A stretch of 64,000 nt of DNA. Source: CAXXOK01 sp963664595 (lineage in GTDB: Bacteria > Bacillota > Clostridia > Christensenellales > Aristaeellaceae). The notes beneath the pieces are model-generated. The model saw nothing but the letters and a program-made list of their open reading frames with translations. It was not told the origin of the DNA and searched no databases. How positions within the stretch are numbered: position 1 is the first letter of the stretch; each line of letters begins with the position of its first letter. Where the stretch lies: assembly GCA_963664595.2 (NCBI GenBank), contig CAXXOK010000010.1, positions 310,001 to 374,000 of the forward strand, written 5' to 3'. Of the stretch, positions 33,914 through 43,169 are shown piece after piece. Made by a program: the position numbers and the translations under genes.

Positions 33914-34204
33914 ATGTTTGAAGACAAAACCTTAACGTGCCGGGACTGTGGTGAGGAGTTCGTATTCTCTGCCAGCGAACAGCAATTTTTTGCTGACAAG
34001 GGCTTTCAGAATGAGCCCAGCCGTTGCCCCGGATGCCGCTCCGCCCGCCGTGCCACCCAGAACCCCAACCGTGGCGAACGGCAAATGTACGAAGTGATCT
34101 GCGATGGCTGCGGCGTTACCACCCAGGTGCCCTTCCAGCCCCGTGGCGATCGTCCCGTGTACTGCCGCGAATGCTTCGAGCGTAACCGTCAGAACCAGTA
34201 CTAA
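33914..34204 (+). CDS. Double zinc-ribbon protein
   Basis: A 96-residue protein that begins MFEDKTLTCRDCGEEFVFS. It has two CxxC pairs in the first half (CRDC and CPGC) that form one zinc ribbon typical of the zf-trcl family, and a second set in the C-terminal half (CDGC and CREC). It ends with the RNRQNQY tail. ATG 33914 has GGAGG at good spacing; a frame open to 33725 has a promoter -10 inside it and is not used. A strong terminator follows. It probably binds nucleic acid or a protein; the family has no clear function. Confidence 0.85.
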   Translation: MFEDKTLTCRDCGEEFVFSASEQQFFADKGFQNEPSRCPGCRSARRATQNPNRGERQMYEVICDGCGVTTQVPFQPRGDRPVYCRECFERNRQNQY

Positions 34205-34219
34205 GAAATAGTCGGTTTC

Positions 34220-34253
34220 ATCGCTTCCTCTGCAAAGAGGAAGCGATTTTTTT
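34220..34253 (+). terminator. Terminator of the zinc-ribbon gene
   Basis: Arms ATCGCTTCCTC and GAGGAAGCGAT pair perfectly around TGCAAA and lead into TTTTTTT. Confidence 0.92.
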
Positions 34254-34310
34254 GATCCTGCGGTAAAAGAGAACATAAACAGGCAGACAGCTAGCTATGT
34301 AAGAAACAGA

Positions 34311-35195
34311 TTAAATACGCTTAATGGATTCGCGGAGCTGTGAAAAGACATCCATAAAGTCTTCTTTAAACGCGAGCGGGTATGTAATCTGAATACAGTA
34401 CAGCACATTGTCGATCGTCGTGGCGTGAATGCGTCCGCCTACCTCAACACCGGTTACAAGCGTACCGGAGTAGTTGACATAGACTCCCAGGGCCCCCATC
34501 AGGTAACGCGTAGCGGTAAGGCTGGGTTTCCATTCCGAGAAATTCAACGATCCGATGGTGTTCAAGCGCTGCTTAACCTCGGTGGTCAGCTGTGATTCCG
34601 AGTAGTCGCTGTTCACAGGGACGGCATAGATGTTGATGATGCCAAGCTGCCCGTTTTTCATTTGGCTTTCAGGCTCGGAAAGCGTAAACACTTCGTTGTA
34701 CGAATCATCCGCGACCCAGCCTGCCGGGGCTTCAAAGGTTACACCGACGCTGGCGGGACTGTACGAAATATAGGTAAAATTAAGGGCAGCCTGCGGCGTG
34801 GGGGTGGGGGCGTCGATTGGTTCAAGCGGGATGGGGGTGCTGCCGGTATACGGATAGGCGGTAGCGCCTGCAGTGTCTCCGGCGGCGGATGAAAACAGGC
34901 TGGTTTGCGCCTGATATCCGGCGTCAAAATTATTGAGCATCGTTGTATCCATACCCGGATCCGCTTCTTCGTTTAAGGCATCGTTTTCGGAATAGGTTTC
35001 ATCGGTTGGCATGGAATCTGTTACAGCCGTCGTATCCTCTGCGACTGGCACCGCGGTTGCGGGCGCTGTGGTGGCAGCGGGGCCTATATACTGAGTGACC
35101 TCCGTATATAAGGGCTCTTCCTGCTGGCCTTGGCAGCCGGACAAAAGCAAAGCAGTAGCTGTGAGACACAGCAATACAAGGGCTGTACGCTTCAT
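34311..35195 (-). CDS. Lipoprotein with a PsbP/DUF1795-like C-terminal domain
   Basis: A 294-residue lipoprotein: LLLSGC at residues 16-21 is a lipobox. Residues 22-145 are low-complexity, rich in Thr, Pro, Ala and Asp (a linker), and include PTPTP. The C-terminal 145 residues form a compact domain starting VGVTFEAPAGWVADDSYNE and ending ITYPLAFKEDFMDVFSQL, in which a Trp and a final amphipathic helix are spaced as in PsbP/DUF1795 proteins. The large secreted protein at 27660-30083 has a similar segment. The gene has its own promoter at 35290-35318. Function is unknown. Confidence 0.7.
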   Translation of the reverse strand: MKRTALVLLCLTATALLLSGCQGQQEEPLYTEVTQYIGPAATTAPATAVPVAEDTTAVTDSMPTDETYSENDALNEEADPGMDTTMLNNFDAGYQAQTSLFSSAAGDTAGATAYPYTGSTPIPLEPIDAPTPTPQAALNFTYISYSPASVGVTFEAPAGWVADDSYNEVFTLSEPESQMKNGQLGIINIYAVPVNSDYSESQLTTEVKQRLNTIGSLNFSEWKPSLTATRYLMGALGVYVNYSGTLVTGVEVGGRIHATTIDNVLYCIQITYPLAFKEDFMDVFSQLRESIKRI

Positions 35196-35289
35196 ATTGA
35201 TATCCTCCGATTTCTAGGCAAGCCGCGCTTGCGGTATGGGAGCAGCCAAACACGGGGTTCAGCGTTTGGCAAGGGATTCCGGCATGGTT

Positions 35290-35318
35290 ATTCTATCATT
35301 TCACCGATAATGCGTCAA
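35290..35318 (-). promoter_or_regulatory. Promoter of the lipoprotein gene
   Basis: On the minus strand TTGACG (35313-35318) and TAGAAT (35290-35295) with a 17-base spacer. Confidence 0.75.
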
Positions 35319-35377
35319 CCGCCGCCGAATGAAGGCGATGCGGGGGAGCCAGGCGTATGTGTTTTATAAAGTATAAT

Positions 35378-36334
35378 TCACTCAGAATCAAGCTGGTCGT
35401 AATGCGGCTGATAAAGCCTGCGCTCCAGCGACCAGATTTTTTCGGAAAATACGCCGGGCGGTACCTTGGAAAGCGCAGTCTCGATCTCGTTCATCCGCGC
35501 GTCCATAAGGTCCAGCCAGTGCAGCACCTCAGCCTCTGGGAACATCGGCTTGCGCGGGCTGCCGTACATATCCTCCCCATGATGGCTGAGCATCATATGC
35601 TGGAGCAGCAGCACAGACTCCCCGGTGATATTCAGGGCCTTAGCCGTTTCCCCGATGCGTGTAACGCCGATGGAGATGTGGCCCAACAGCAGGCCCTCCG
35701 GGGTATAGTCCTTGACGACGCCGAGCTCATCGCTGTCCATCTCTTCGATTTTACACAGATCGTGAATGATAACGCCGGAAAGCAGAAGATCCTTATTCAA
35801 CCGGGGATAGAGCGGGAGCACCGCTTTGGCAAGCCGGAGCATCCCTAATGTGTGGTGCAGAAGGCCGCTGCGCTCCGCATGGTGGATGCGCTGCGCGGCA
35901 GGGAAATAGAGAATCTGATCCTGGTATCGGGTAAGCATGGCTTCCACAATGGCGCGCAGGGACGCGCTCGTAAACCCGGCCGCGGTATCGGTGATTTCCT
36001 GAAGCATACTTTCCGGGTTTTCGGGTGCGCTGGGGGTAAGCAGATTCATATCCACATGATCGGTTTCATCAAGCGGACGCAGTTTCTCAATACGAAGCTG
36101 CAGGCGGCCGTTATATTCCTGTGTGACGCCGCGTACCTTGATCACGCTGCCAACGGGAGGCGGATCGGTGTTCCCGTCCCAAAGCTTGCCGTTGAGCTCT
36201 CCTGTGCAGTCGGCAAGGGTGAGGTCCAGATATTTGCTGCCGGTGCTGCCGACGCGCTGTTCGCTCATGCGGACCAGTACGTATCCTTCAAACCGTATAT
36301 TCTTTTCAAGGGTCATGATACTCTTTTGCTGCAT
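35378..36334 (-). CDS. yhaM: 3'-5' exoribonuclease YhaM family
   Basis: A 318-residue enzyme. The N-terminal OB-fold (about residues 12-95; GYVLVRMSEQRVGSTGSKYLD and KVRGVTQEYNGRLQL) is joined to an HD domain with ERSGLLHHTLGML, GVIIHDLCKIEE and HHGED as metal-binding residues. The protein trims RNA and nicked DNA from the 3' end. ATG 36334 follows CGGAG and begins just after the dnaB stop (TGACATG), so it is coupled to dnaB; an ATG six codons later is an alternative. It is the last gene of the rplI-dnaB-yhaM operon, which is not the usual place for yhaM in Bacillus. Confidence 0.88.
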   Translation of the reverse strand: MQQKSIMTLEKNIRFEGYVLVRMSEQRVGSTGSKYLDLTLADCTGELNGKLWDGNTDPPPVGSVIKVRGVTQEYNGRLQLRIEKLRPLDETDHVDMNLLTPSAPENPESMLQEITDTAAGFTSASLRAIVEAMLTRYQDQILYFPAAQRIHHAERSGLLHHTLGMLRLAKAVLPLYPRLNKDLLLSGVIIHDLCKIEEMDSDELGVVKDYTPEGLLLGHISIGVTRIGETAKALNITGESVLLLQHMMLSHHGEDMYGSPRKPMFPEAEVLHWLDLMDARMNEIETALSKVPPGVFSEKIWSLERRLYQPHYDQLDSE

Positions 36335-36335
36335 G

Positions 36336-37727
36336 TCAGTCTCCGTTCTCGTTGATATAGGCGGGTACGTTGACGCCCGGCGGATTGATGAAGCGCGCAA
36401 ACTCATCCTGCCATTCCACATCCACTGTGCCGACCGGGCCGTTGCGCTGCTTGGAAACGATAATCTCCGCGGAGCCGTCGTCTACGGCCTGGTCGTCCCC
36501 CGGCTCATCGTTTTGATAATAGTTTTCACGGTGGATGAACAGCACCACGTCGGCATCCTGCTCAATACTGCCGGAATCGCGCAGGTCGCTGAGCTGCGGG
36601 CGTTTGTTTTTGCGCATGGTATTGGCGCGCGCCAGCTGCGCGCAGGCCAGCACGGGGATTTTCAGCTCCAGCGCGATGGACTTCAGGTCGCGGCTGATAT
36701 CGCTGACCTCCTGCTGACGGTTTTCATTGCGCTTGTCCGAGGCCATCAGGCCCAGGTAATCGATCACAATCAAATCCAGCCCATTCTGCTCCATCATCAG
36801 CCGCCGCACGCGGCTGCGCATTTTGGAAGGGGTCAGGCCGGGGGTGTCGTCTATAAAAATGCGGCGGGTACTCAGGCGGTTCAGGCTGTCGCCAACCTTC
36901 ATCCATTCCTCGTCGCTGAGCATGCCGTTGCGCAGGCGCTGCATGTTGATATTGGAAGCATTGGCCAGAATACGCATGCCGATTTGTTCCTTGGGCATTT
37001 CCATAGTGAATAGGGCAATGCGGCTGTTGACACGGTTGGCGGCGAACAGGGCAATGCCCAGCGCCAGCGCGGTTTTACCCATGCCGGGGCGCGCACCCGC
37101 GATAATCAGCTCGCCTCCATGCAGGCAGGTAAGCTTCCGGTCCAGATCATAGAGCCCGGTGGGCACGCCGCTCAGTCTGCCTTTAAGACGGCTGAGCTTT
37201 TCCAGCTTATCAAACGTTTCCATCAGTACGGCGCTCAGGGGCGTCAGCGTATCGCCGCCCCCGCGCCGCATGACGATGTCGAAAATCAAACGCTCCGCAT
37301 TGGCCAGAAGGGTTTCCATGTCGTCCATCTGGGTAAAGCAGGATTCCTCAATGCGGCGGCAGGCGAAAATCAGCCTGCGCAGCGTGCTTTTTTCCTGTAC
37401 GATGCGGATATACGAAGCGGTGTTGGCCGTAGTAGGCACATAACGGCAAGCCGACAGCAGATAGGCGGAGCCGCCCACACCGTCCAGCGTGCCGCGGCGG
37501 GAAAGCTCGTTGGAAACGGTCATCACGTCTACGGAGGAACTGGTGGAAAACAGCTCTTTAATGGCTTTGAAGATTTCCTGATGCTCGGACAGGTAAAAAT
37601 CATCCGCCTGCAGCGTTTCCACCGCCAGCGTGGCGGCGCCGATATCCTGAAGGGCGGCGCCCAAAACGGAACGCTCGGCATCCACGCTGTTGGGCGGGGT
37701 GATACGCATCAGGTCCTGCTGTTCCAT
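36336..37727 (-). CDS. dnaB: Replicative DNA helicase DnaB
   Basis: A 463-residue hexameric helicase. The N-terminal domain (residues 8-110) with RSVLGAALQD and the helix QEIFKAIKELF binds primase. The RecA-like C-terminal domain contains Walker A, ARPGMGKTALALG (about residues 213-225), Walker B, LDLIVIDYLGLM, and the arginine finger region DLRDSGSIEQDADVVLFIHRE. There is a good ATG following a GGAGGCGG-like site. It is preceded by rplI by 54 bases, the common rplI-dnaB pairing in Firmicutes, and is expected to be transcribed from the rplI promoter at 38295-38323. No intein was seen; length is normal. Confidence 0.95.
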   Translation of the reverse strand: MEQQDLMRITPPNSVDAERSVLGAALQDIGAATLAVETLQADDFYLSEHQEIFKAIKELFSTSSSVDVMTVSNELSRRGTLDGVGGSAYLLSACRYVPTTANTASYIRIVQEKSTLRRLIFACRRIEESCFTQMDDMETLLANAERLIFDIVMRRGGGDTLTPLSAVLMETFDKLEKLSRLKGRLSGVPTGLYDLDRKLTCLHGGELIIAGARPGMGKTALALGIALFAANRVNSRIALFTMEMPKEQIGMRILANASNINMQRLRNGMLSDEEWMKVGDSLNRLSTRRIFIDDTPGLTPSKMRSRVRRLMMEQNGLDLIVIDYLGLMASDKRNENRQQEVSDISRDLKSIALELKIPVLACAQLARANTMRKNKRPQLSDLRDSGSIEQDADVVLFIHRENYYQNDEPGDDQAVDDGSAEIIVSKQRNGPVGTVDVEWQDEFARFINPPGVNVPAYINENGD

Positions 37728-37781
37728 TCCGTGCCGCCTCCTTTCCGAGAACCGTACATTACAGCCAAATGTAGTACCGGA

Positions 37782-38234
37782 TTACTTGGCGGCCGCGTCG
37801 GTAACAATAACATTCATTTTGGCGGAAATACCGGAATATACGCTGATGGACGCCTCATATTCGCCGGTCTGGCGGATGGGCTCGCAGTCAATTTTACGCT
37901 TATCGACCTCGATGCCATACTGCTGCTTGAGCATATCGGCAATCTCCTGGTTGGTAATGCTTCCGTACAGGCGGCCCTTTTCTCCGCACTTGGCGGATAC
38001 GCGGATGGACTTCCCTTCCAGTGATTTGGCCAGCGCCGTCGCCTCGTCCCGGCGCTCCTTTTCCAGTTGTTCTTCGGCGGCGCGCTTGCGCTCTATTTCC
38101 TTAATCGCGGCGGGCTTGGCTTCCGCCGCCCATTTGCGGGGGAACAGGTAATTGCGCGCATACCCGTCGGAGACCGTAATGATATCCTCTTTTTTGCCCT
38201 GGCCTTTAACATCACAAAGCAAGATAACCTTCAT
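37782..38234 (-). CDS. rplI: 50S ribosomal protein L9
   Basis: A 150-residue ribosomal protein. The N-terminal rRNA-binding domain begins MKVILLCDVKGQGKKEDIIT with the signature GYARNYLFPRKWA, followed by a long helix rich in Lys, Glu and Arg (residues 45-75) and the C-terminal domain (LEGKSIRVSAKCGEKGRLYGSITNQEIAD). The ATG has AGGAGG upstream. It is the first gene of the operon. The usual upstream gdpP (yybT) gene is absent; an unlinked glycosyltransferase operon lies there instead. Confidence 0.96.
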   Translation of the reverse strand: MKVILLCDVKGQGKKEDIITVSDGYARNYLFPRKWAAEAKPAAIKEIERKRAAEEQLEKERRDEATALAKSLEGKSIRVSAKCGEKGRLYGSITNQEIADMLKQQYGIEVDKRKIDCEPIRQTGEYEASISVYSGISAKMNVIVTDAAAK

Positions 38235-38294
38235 GAAATGTTTCCTCCTTTACTTTGGAACCATTCAAGCTTTTGAGCAGGAATCGTAAATTAT

Positions 38295-38323
38295 ATTATA
38301 TAGTCATGAGGTGGCTACGTCAA
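38295..38323 (-). promoter_or_regulatory. Promoter of rplI-dnaB-yhaM
   Basis: On the minus strand TTGACG (38318-38323) and TATAAT (38295-38300) with a 17-base spacer. The spacer between glycosyltransferase and rplI genes is 112 bases. Confidence 0.85.
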
Positions 38324-38346
38324 TGCGGGGGAGGGAGTCGGGGCTT

Positions 38347-39498
38347 TTATCGGGGCCGGTACAGCGCTTGCCAATCCTCCAGCAGCGCGCTCCAGGCATA
38401 GTGCTCTTTCAGCTGAGCCCGCCTTTGCAGCTCATCCGCAGAAACGGGAGCCGTTAACGTTTCGGCAAGCAGCCCTGGTACCTGTGACAGATTTTGAAAC
38501 CATAGCATATGGATCCCCAGATTTTCCAGCTGCGGATACGAAAGCCAATCGCCGCATAGTACGTGCGCGCCGCAATACAGGTATTCCTGTAAACTTGAAG
38601 AAAACGCGTCGGTCGGCATCGCCAGCACAAAGGCGTCGGCGGCCAGGCGCAGATAGGCGCTCTCTTCACCGTTCATAAACTCCGTAAGGATCATGGTTTG
38701 GCAGGGCAGCTTGGCCGCGGCGGCCCGTACGGCGGTGAAATAGCGCTCATCCGTATTGCCATAGGTCATCTGCAAAACAATGGACCACTGCCGGACCGTG
38801 TCCTGCGGAAAGGCTGACAGCGTTTCCAGCAGTTCCAGATGGCGGTGGGGCGGGGAGGCGTTATACCCCAGGCAGATCAGCGGCTGATCGGGCGGAAGGC
38901 CGAAGTGTGCCTTGCACGCGGCCCTGTCCGCCGTCAGGCGGAGACGGTCGATATCGTCGTATAAATCAACGCCGAAATCACAAACCACGGTTTTGGCTGC
39001 GCAGGCATCGCCAAACAGATTCCGGATCCGGTCAATATGCGGCTGCGTGATCACCGTGATCTGGTCGCAGGCGCGCAGCGGTTTTGCCATTTGCTTCAGT
39101 TGGCGTGGCGTGCCGCGCAGCAGATCGCTGCCCCAGAAGGTAGCGATCCAGCGGGCGGCAGGAAAACGGCGTTTCACTATGTTTCCCAGCGCCAAATCGC
39201 GCCGTGACAGGTAATGGTTATGGATGGCATCAAATGGGCCGAGCCTTGAAAGAGACCGGGCGTTGGCATGGATACGTGCCCACATCCGCAGGCGCGGGAT
39301 GTGCCTGATCACCGGCAAACGGTGGGTATCCCGGCAGATTGTTACACCCTGTTCCTCAAACCAGCGGTCGAATTTACCTGTCTGATTCCAGATCGGAAAC
39401 AATACGATCTCCCAGCCGCCGGGCAGCAGCACGCGCTGCACATAACGCTGGGTATAGGGATTGTCGCTGTCGGCAATCAGTAAAATCCGTTTGCTCAT
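38347..39498 (-). CDS. Glycosyltransferase, GT-B fold, GT4-like
   Basis: A 383-residue glycosyltransferase. It begins MSKRILLIADSDNPYTQRYV, a typical first Rossmann strand, and has an N-terminal domain with IHNHYLSRRDLALG and FWGSDLLRG. The C-terminal nucleotide-sugar domain contains CLGYNASPPHRHLELLE, MILTEFMNGEESAYLRLADAF-like helix (AYLRLAADAFVLAMPTDAFSSSLQEYL) where Glu of the E-x7-E motif is partly altered. Its ATG overlaps the flippase stop (ATGA). It is the last gene of the leftward operon and probably builds a cell-surface glycan that the flippase exports. Donor and acceptor are unknown. Confidence 0.82.
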   Translation of the reverse strand: MSKRILLIADSDNPYTQRYVQRVLLPGGWEIVLFPIWNQTGKFDRWFEEQGVTICRDTHRLPVIRHIPRLRMWARIHANARSLSRLGPFDAIHNHYLSRRDLALGNIVKRRFPAARWIATFWGSDLLRGTPRQLKQMAKPLRACDQITVITQPHIDRIRNLFGDACAAKTVVCDFGVDLYDDIDRLRLTADRAACKAHFGLPPDQPLICLGYNASPPHRHLELLETLSAFPQDTVRQWSIVLQMTYGNTDERYFTAVRAAAAKLPCQTMILTEFMNGEESAYLRLAADAFVLAMPTDAFSSSLQEYLYCGAHVLCGDWLSYPQLENLGIHMLWFQNLSQVPGLLAETLTAPVSADELQRRAQLKEHYAWSALLEDWQALYRPR

Positions 39499-40970
39499 GC
39501 GCGGCCTCCGATCTTCAGGGCGCCGATGCCTTCATGCAGCAGCTGCACGGCCGTATGCCACAGGATGGCAATCTCCCTGCGGAACAAAACCAGCGCCAGC
39601 ACGTAGATGCCGCCAAGGGCGCCGTACTTCCAGGCAAGCATCCCATGCAGCAGATAGTTGGCAACGGAAGCGGCCAGCATCAACCCAACGGTATAGAACA
39701 CGTAGCGGTAGTTTTGAATGGCGTGGAAGTAATGCTGCCCGATGACCGTGCGCAACGTCAGCGTAATAATAGCCGCCGCTGTGGACGCCATGGCTGCACC
39801 GGCCGCGCCCAAAAGCGGAATCAGCGTGTAGCACAGCCCGATGTTTAAAACGACCGATACAGCAAACACAATCGTGCCCCAATAGGTTTTCTTTTTGATC
39901 CCAATTCCCATATCCGTGGTTTCCCCGAGACAATAGGAGATCGGGGAGAGGAACAGAAAGGGGAAAAAGACCACAGAGGCCCGGTAGTTGGGCCCCAGCA
40001 GCAAGAAGACCAGCGACTGCAGCAGGATGATCGTAAGCCCGAAGCCGGTCAACAAACAGGCCATGATGCGGTGCACGGTGAAAAACCGTCCCGTTTCACC
40101 GGTTTGGTAGTTTTCATATACATAAGGGGCCCAATAGGTATTGAACCCGGCCTGTATCACGTTAACGGTGGACGCCATCGCCAGCGCGGCGGTATAGATC
40201 CCTACGGTAGCGGCATCCAGCATGTTGAAAAGCATCACGGAGCTGATGTTGGAGTTCATCCAGGAAATGATGGTTACGGGTATCAGCGGTATGGCAAATG
40301 CGGAGATTTCTTTGATAAATGGTTTATCAATGCGGCTGAGGGAATGACGGGAAAACCGCTTGCGCTGAATCAGAGTGAACACCAGTGTGAACAAGGCCAT
40401 CAGAAGGGTAAGGCTGATAATGGCGGGCTTGGCGTAGGCGGAGGAAAAGCCGACCGCCAGATAGGCAATCTTCGTCAGCACAATCTGGAGCACGCCTTGC
40501 ATGGTGTACAGCCTTGGGTTTTGCTCCATACGGTAAATCAGGGATAAGTAGCGGAAGATCACCGTGCAGAAGCTGAACACGAACAGGCATACGAAAACCC
40601 CGAAATCCGGGGTTTTCATCACCTGCTCGCTGATGAAGCGCCACCCGAACAAAAGCAGCAGCGAGGACAGCAGGCTGAACGCCAATGATGTGGAAAGGCA
40701 GAATGTCAGTAGAGAGGTACGGTTTGCTTTTCCGGGCGGTTCCAGATAAAAACGGACGAACGCCTGGTCCAGCCCCAGATAACACAGCGCGCCGAACAGC
40801 GCCGCGTAGTTGTTGAACATGTTAATTTTGCCAAGCTCATCGGGGATAAACAACCGCGTAGCGATGGGTGTGGACAGAAAACCGATCGCAAAGGCGATCC
40901 AGGACATTATGGAAAAACCGAAAACGTTCTTGAGAAAGTGCTTTTTGGATTGCTCCATGCTATGCTTCAT
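39495..40970 (-). CDS. Polysaccharide/oligosaccharide flippase (MATE/Wzx-like)
   Basis: A 491-residue membrane protein with about 13-14 helices. It opens with LKNVFGFSIMSWIAFAIGFLSTPIATRLFIPDELGKINMF, whose PDELG loop after the first two helices is characteristic of the polysaccharide biosynthesis (RfbX/Wzx-type) exporter family; the text here splits it as LFIPDELGKINMF. It would turn lipid-linked sugar chains to the outer face. The start overlaps the end of the histidine kinase gene by 11 bases, so the two are co-translated. Position next to a glycosyltransferase fits the family's role. Confidence 0.85.
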   Translation of the reverse strand: MKHSMEQSKKHFLKNVFGFSIMSWIAFAIGFLSTPIATRLFIPDELGKINMFNNYAALFGALCYLGLDQAFVRFYLEPPGKANRTSLLTFCLSTSLAFSLLSSLLLLFGWRFISEQVMKTPDFGVFVCLFVFSFCTVIFRYLSLIYRMEQNPRLYTMQGVLQIVLTKIAYLAVGFSSAYAKPAIISLTLLMALFTLVFTLIQRKRFSRHSLSRIDKPFIKEISAFAIPLIPVTIISWMNSNISSVMLFNMLDAATVGIYTAALAMASTVNVIQAGFNTYWAPYVYENYQTGETGRFFTVHRIMACLLTGFGLTIILLQSLVFLLLGPNYRASVVFFPFLFLSPISYCLGETTDMGIGIKKKTYWGTIVFAVSVVLNIGLCYTLIPLLGAAGAAMASTAAAIITLTLRTVIGQHYFHAIQNYRYVFYTVGLMLAASVANYLLHGMLAWKYGALGGIYVLALVLFRREIAILWHTAVQLLHEGIGALKIGGRA

Positions 40971-41841
40971 CCTTCTGGGATAATTTGGGGAGCGTTACGG
41001 TGAAACGGGTGCCCGTTGCTGTACACTCGCAGTTCACTTCGCCGCCGTAGGGTTCCAGCGTACTCTTGACGATGGAAAGGCCCATCCCGCGGTTTTCGCC
41101 CTTGGTGCTGACGCCCACTTCAAAGATGGAGTCGCGCATGCTTTGCGGAATCGTGGCTCCGTTGTTTTCAATAATAAAGAGATACGCACGGATATCCTCG
41201 TGGATGGTGAGGGTGATCTGCGGATTGGCGGCCTGCTTTGCCGCGTCCATCGCGTTGTCGATCAGGTTGCCCAGCACCCGGCACAGCTCCCAGGCCGGCA
41301 TGGTGAGCGCGTCCAGCGGGCTTTTGATATCCAGCTGCAAATCGATCTTTTCCTGCGCGCAGGCGCCCGCTTTTATCTTCAGCAGGGCGTTTACCGCGGT
41401 GGAACGTGTGGACAGGAACGTGGATACCGAGCGGATTTCGCCGTACACTGTTTCCAGATACCCCGTGGCCTCGGTGTATTCCTGCATCTCCATCAGGCTG
41501 TAAACAACCTGCAGATGATTGAGAAAATCGTGCCGCTGGGCCCTCAGGGTATGGTTGAGATCGTCCATCTGCGTGTTGGACTGCTCCAGATCCAGAATCT
41601 GCAATTGCCGCCTGCGCGCCATCAACGCTTCGCGGATATCCAGAAACGCGCCCCAGCTTGCCATCATCCCGCCGATGATAGCCATCCATTGGATAAAAAT
41701 CCGGTTTTGCGGGGTGACACCAATAAACATGGTATAGACCACAAAGCCCATCAGCACGGTGATTTCGGACACATTGACGATAATCGCGTACAGCGAGGCC
41801 TTGCTGATATCGATATGCCGGGTCGGCTTTCGTCGATTCAC
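40960..41841 (-). CDS. Orphan sensor histidine kinase
   Basis: A 293-residue membrane kinase. Two N-terminal helices (about residues 14-36 and 42-62) are followed by a short coiled-coil, an H-box with LRAQRHDFLNHLQVVYSLMEM (the phospho-accepting His about residue 103, RHDFLNH type as in the CitA/DcuS/SpoOB-like group), and a GHKL ATPase with LGNLIDNAMDAA (N-box), FIIENNG (G1) and GMGLSIVKSTL (G2). It has no sizeable sensor domain, so it likely senses through its helices or a partner. No response-regulator gene is adjacent. The ATG overlaps the rarA stop by four bases, and the flippase starts before its end. Confidence 0.87.
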   Translation of the reverse strand: MNRRKPTRHIDISKASLYAIIVNVSEITVLMGFVVYTMFIGVTPQNRIFIQWMAIIGGMMASWGAFLDIREALMARRRQLQILDLEQSNTQMDDLNHTLRAQRHDFLNHLQVVYSLMEMQEYTEATGYLETVYGEIRSVSTFLSTRSTAVNALLKIKAGACAQEKIDLQLDIKSPLDALTMPAWELCRVLGNLIDNAMDAAKQAANPQITLTIHEDIRAYLFIIENNGATIPQSMRDSIFEVGVSTKGENRGMGLSIVKSTLEPYGGEVNCECTATGTRFTVTLPKLSQKDEA

Positions 41842-43169
41842 GTTTTTTTCTCCTTCCCAAACCGGCGCTCCAAACGGGCCTTCAGCTTGGCTTCACTGCC
41901 CTGGTCGCTGGGATGGTAATATACGCGGTTTTCATACCCATTGGGCATGTAGGTCTGCCTGACAAAATGATCCGGGAAGTTGTGCGGATATTGATAACCG
42001 TCTGTTTTTTCATGGGGCTGAACATAGCTTTGGTCGCGCAGATACTCCGGCACGGCGGAATAGTTGCCGTTTTGCGCATCGGCTTCGGCAGCGCCGAGGG
42101 CATCCACCACGCTGTTGCTCTTTTCGGCCATACAGATGGCGAGGATCGCCTGCGCGATGGGGATACGCGCCTCCGGCATGCCGACGGTTTCCAGCGCGTT
42201 TGAGGCCGCGTGCGCCTGCAGCATTGCCACGGGATCGGCCAGCCCCACATCCTCGCTGGCGTGTACGATGATACGGCGCACGATCAGCCTGGGATCCACC
42301 CCCGCGTACATCAGCCGTGCAAACCACAGCAGCGCGGCGTCCGGATCGCTACCGCGCATGCTTTTGATGAACGCCGACAGCATATCGTAGTACAGGGATT
42401 CGTCCAGCTTCATGATGGGCTTCTGCACACTCTCCTGCGCAACCTCCAGCGTGATGCGCTTCGCGCCGTCCGCGTCTTCCGCCGTGGTGAGGAAAGCCAG
42501 TTCCAGCGCGGAAAGCGCCGTGCGCAGATCGCCGTTGGACATCCGGGCGATGTAGGAGAGTGCGCCGTCTCCGCATTGCACTTTATAGCGTCCATAGCCG
42601 CGCTCCTCATCGTGCAGTGCGTGCTCCAGCGCCGTGAGGATAGCGGGGGCATCTAGCGGCTTGAAGGCAAACAAGCGGCAGCGGCTGACAATGGCAGGCG
42701 TCATGCTGACCATCGGGTTTTCCGTGGTGGAGCCGATAAAGCGGATCAGGCCCGATTCGATGGCGGGCAGGATGGAATCGCTTTGCGCCTTGGACCAGCG
42801 GTGGCATTCGTCCAGCAGCAGGTAGGTGGCCTGGCCCATACGGATACGGCGCTCCTCGGCTTCCTTGAGCACCTTGCGCACGTCCGCCACGCCGCTTGTG
42901 ACGGCGTTCAGTTTTTCAAACCGGCTGCCGGTCATGCCTGCGATGATATGCGCCAGCGTGGTTTTACCGCAGCCGGGCGGGCCCCAGAAGATGCTGGATT
43001 GCAGCTTGTCCGCCATGATGGCGCGGCGCAGCAGCCGCCCCTCGCCCACAAGCTCCTCCTGACCAACGAATTCCTCCAGTGTGCGGGGGCGCATCCGGTC
43101 GGCAAGCGGCGCCTGCGTGGGATGATTTTCAATTGTACTCCACAGCGTTTGCTGGTCGAACTTATCCAT
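41838..43169 (-). CDS. rarA: Replication-associated recombination protein A (RarA/MgsA)
   Basis: A 443-residue AAA+ ATPase that acts at stalled forks. It has LADRMRPRTLEEFVGQEELVGEG, Walker A GPPGCGKTTLAH (about residues 55-66), Walker B LLLDECHRWSKAQSD, a sensor segment GSTTENPMVSMTPAI and the C-terminal MgsA tetramerisation domain ending ...NGYENRVYYHPSDQGSEAKL. ATG 43169 gives the family-type N-terminus MDKFDQQTLWSTI and overlaps the Big_2 gene by eight bases; ATG 43196 also exists. Neither has a strong ribosome site, which fits coupling with the upstream gene. The call is firm. Confidence 0.93.
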   Translation of the reverse strand: MDKFDQQTLWSTIENHPTQAPLADRMRPRTLEEFVGQEELVGEGRLLRRAIMADKLQSSIFWGPPGCGKTTLAHIIAGMTGSRFEKLNAVTSGVADVRKVLKEAEERRIRMGQATYLLLDECHRWSKAQSDSILPAIESGLIRFIGSTTENPMVSMTPAIVSRCRLFAFKPLDAPAILTALEHALHDEERGYGRYKVQCGDGALSYIARMSNGDLRTALSALELAFLTTAEDADGAKRITLEVAQESVQKPIMKLDESLYYDMLSAFIKSMRGSDPDAALLWFARLMYAGVDPRLIVRRIIVHASEDVGLADPVAMLQAHAASNALETVGMPEARIPIAQAILAICMAEKSNSVVDALGAAEADAQNGNYSAVPEYLRDQSYVQPHEKTDGYQYPHNFPDHFVRQTYMPNGYENRVYYHPSDQGSEAKLKARLERRFGKEKKT

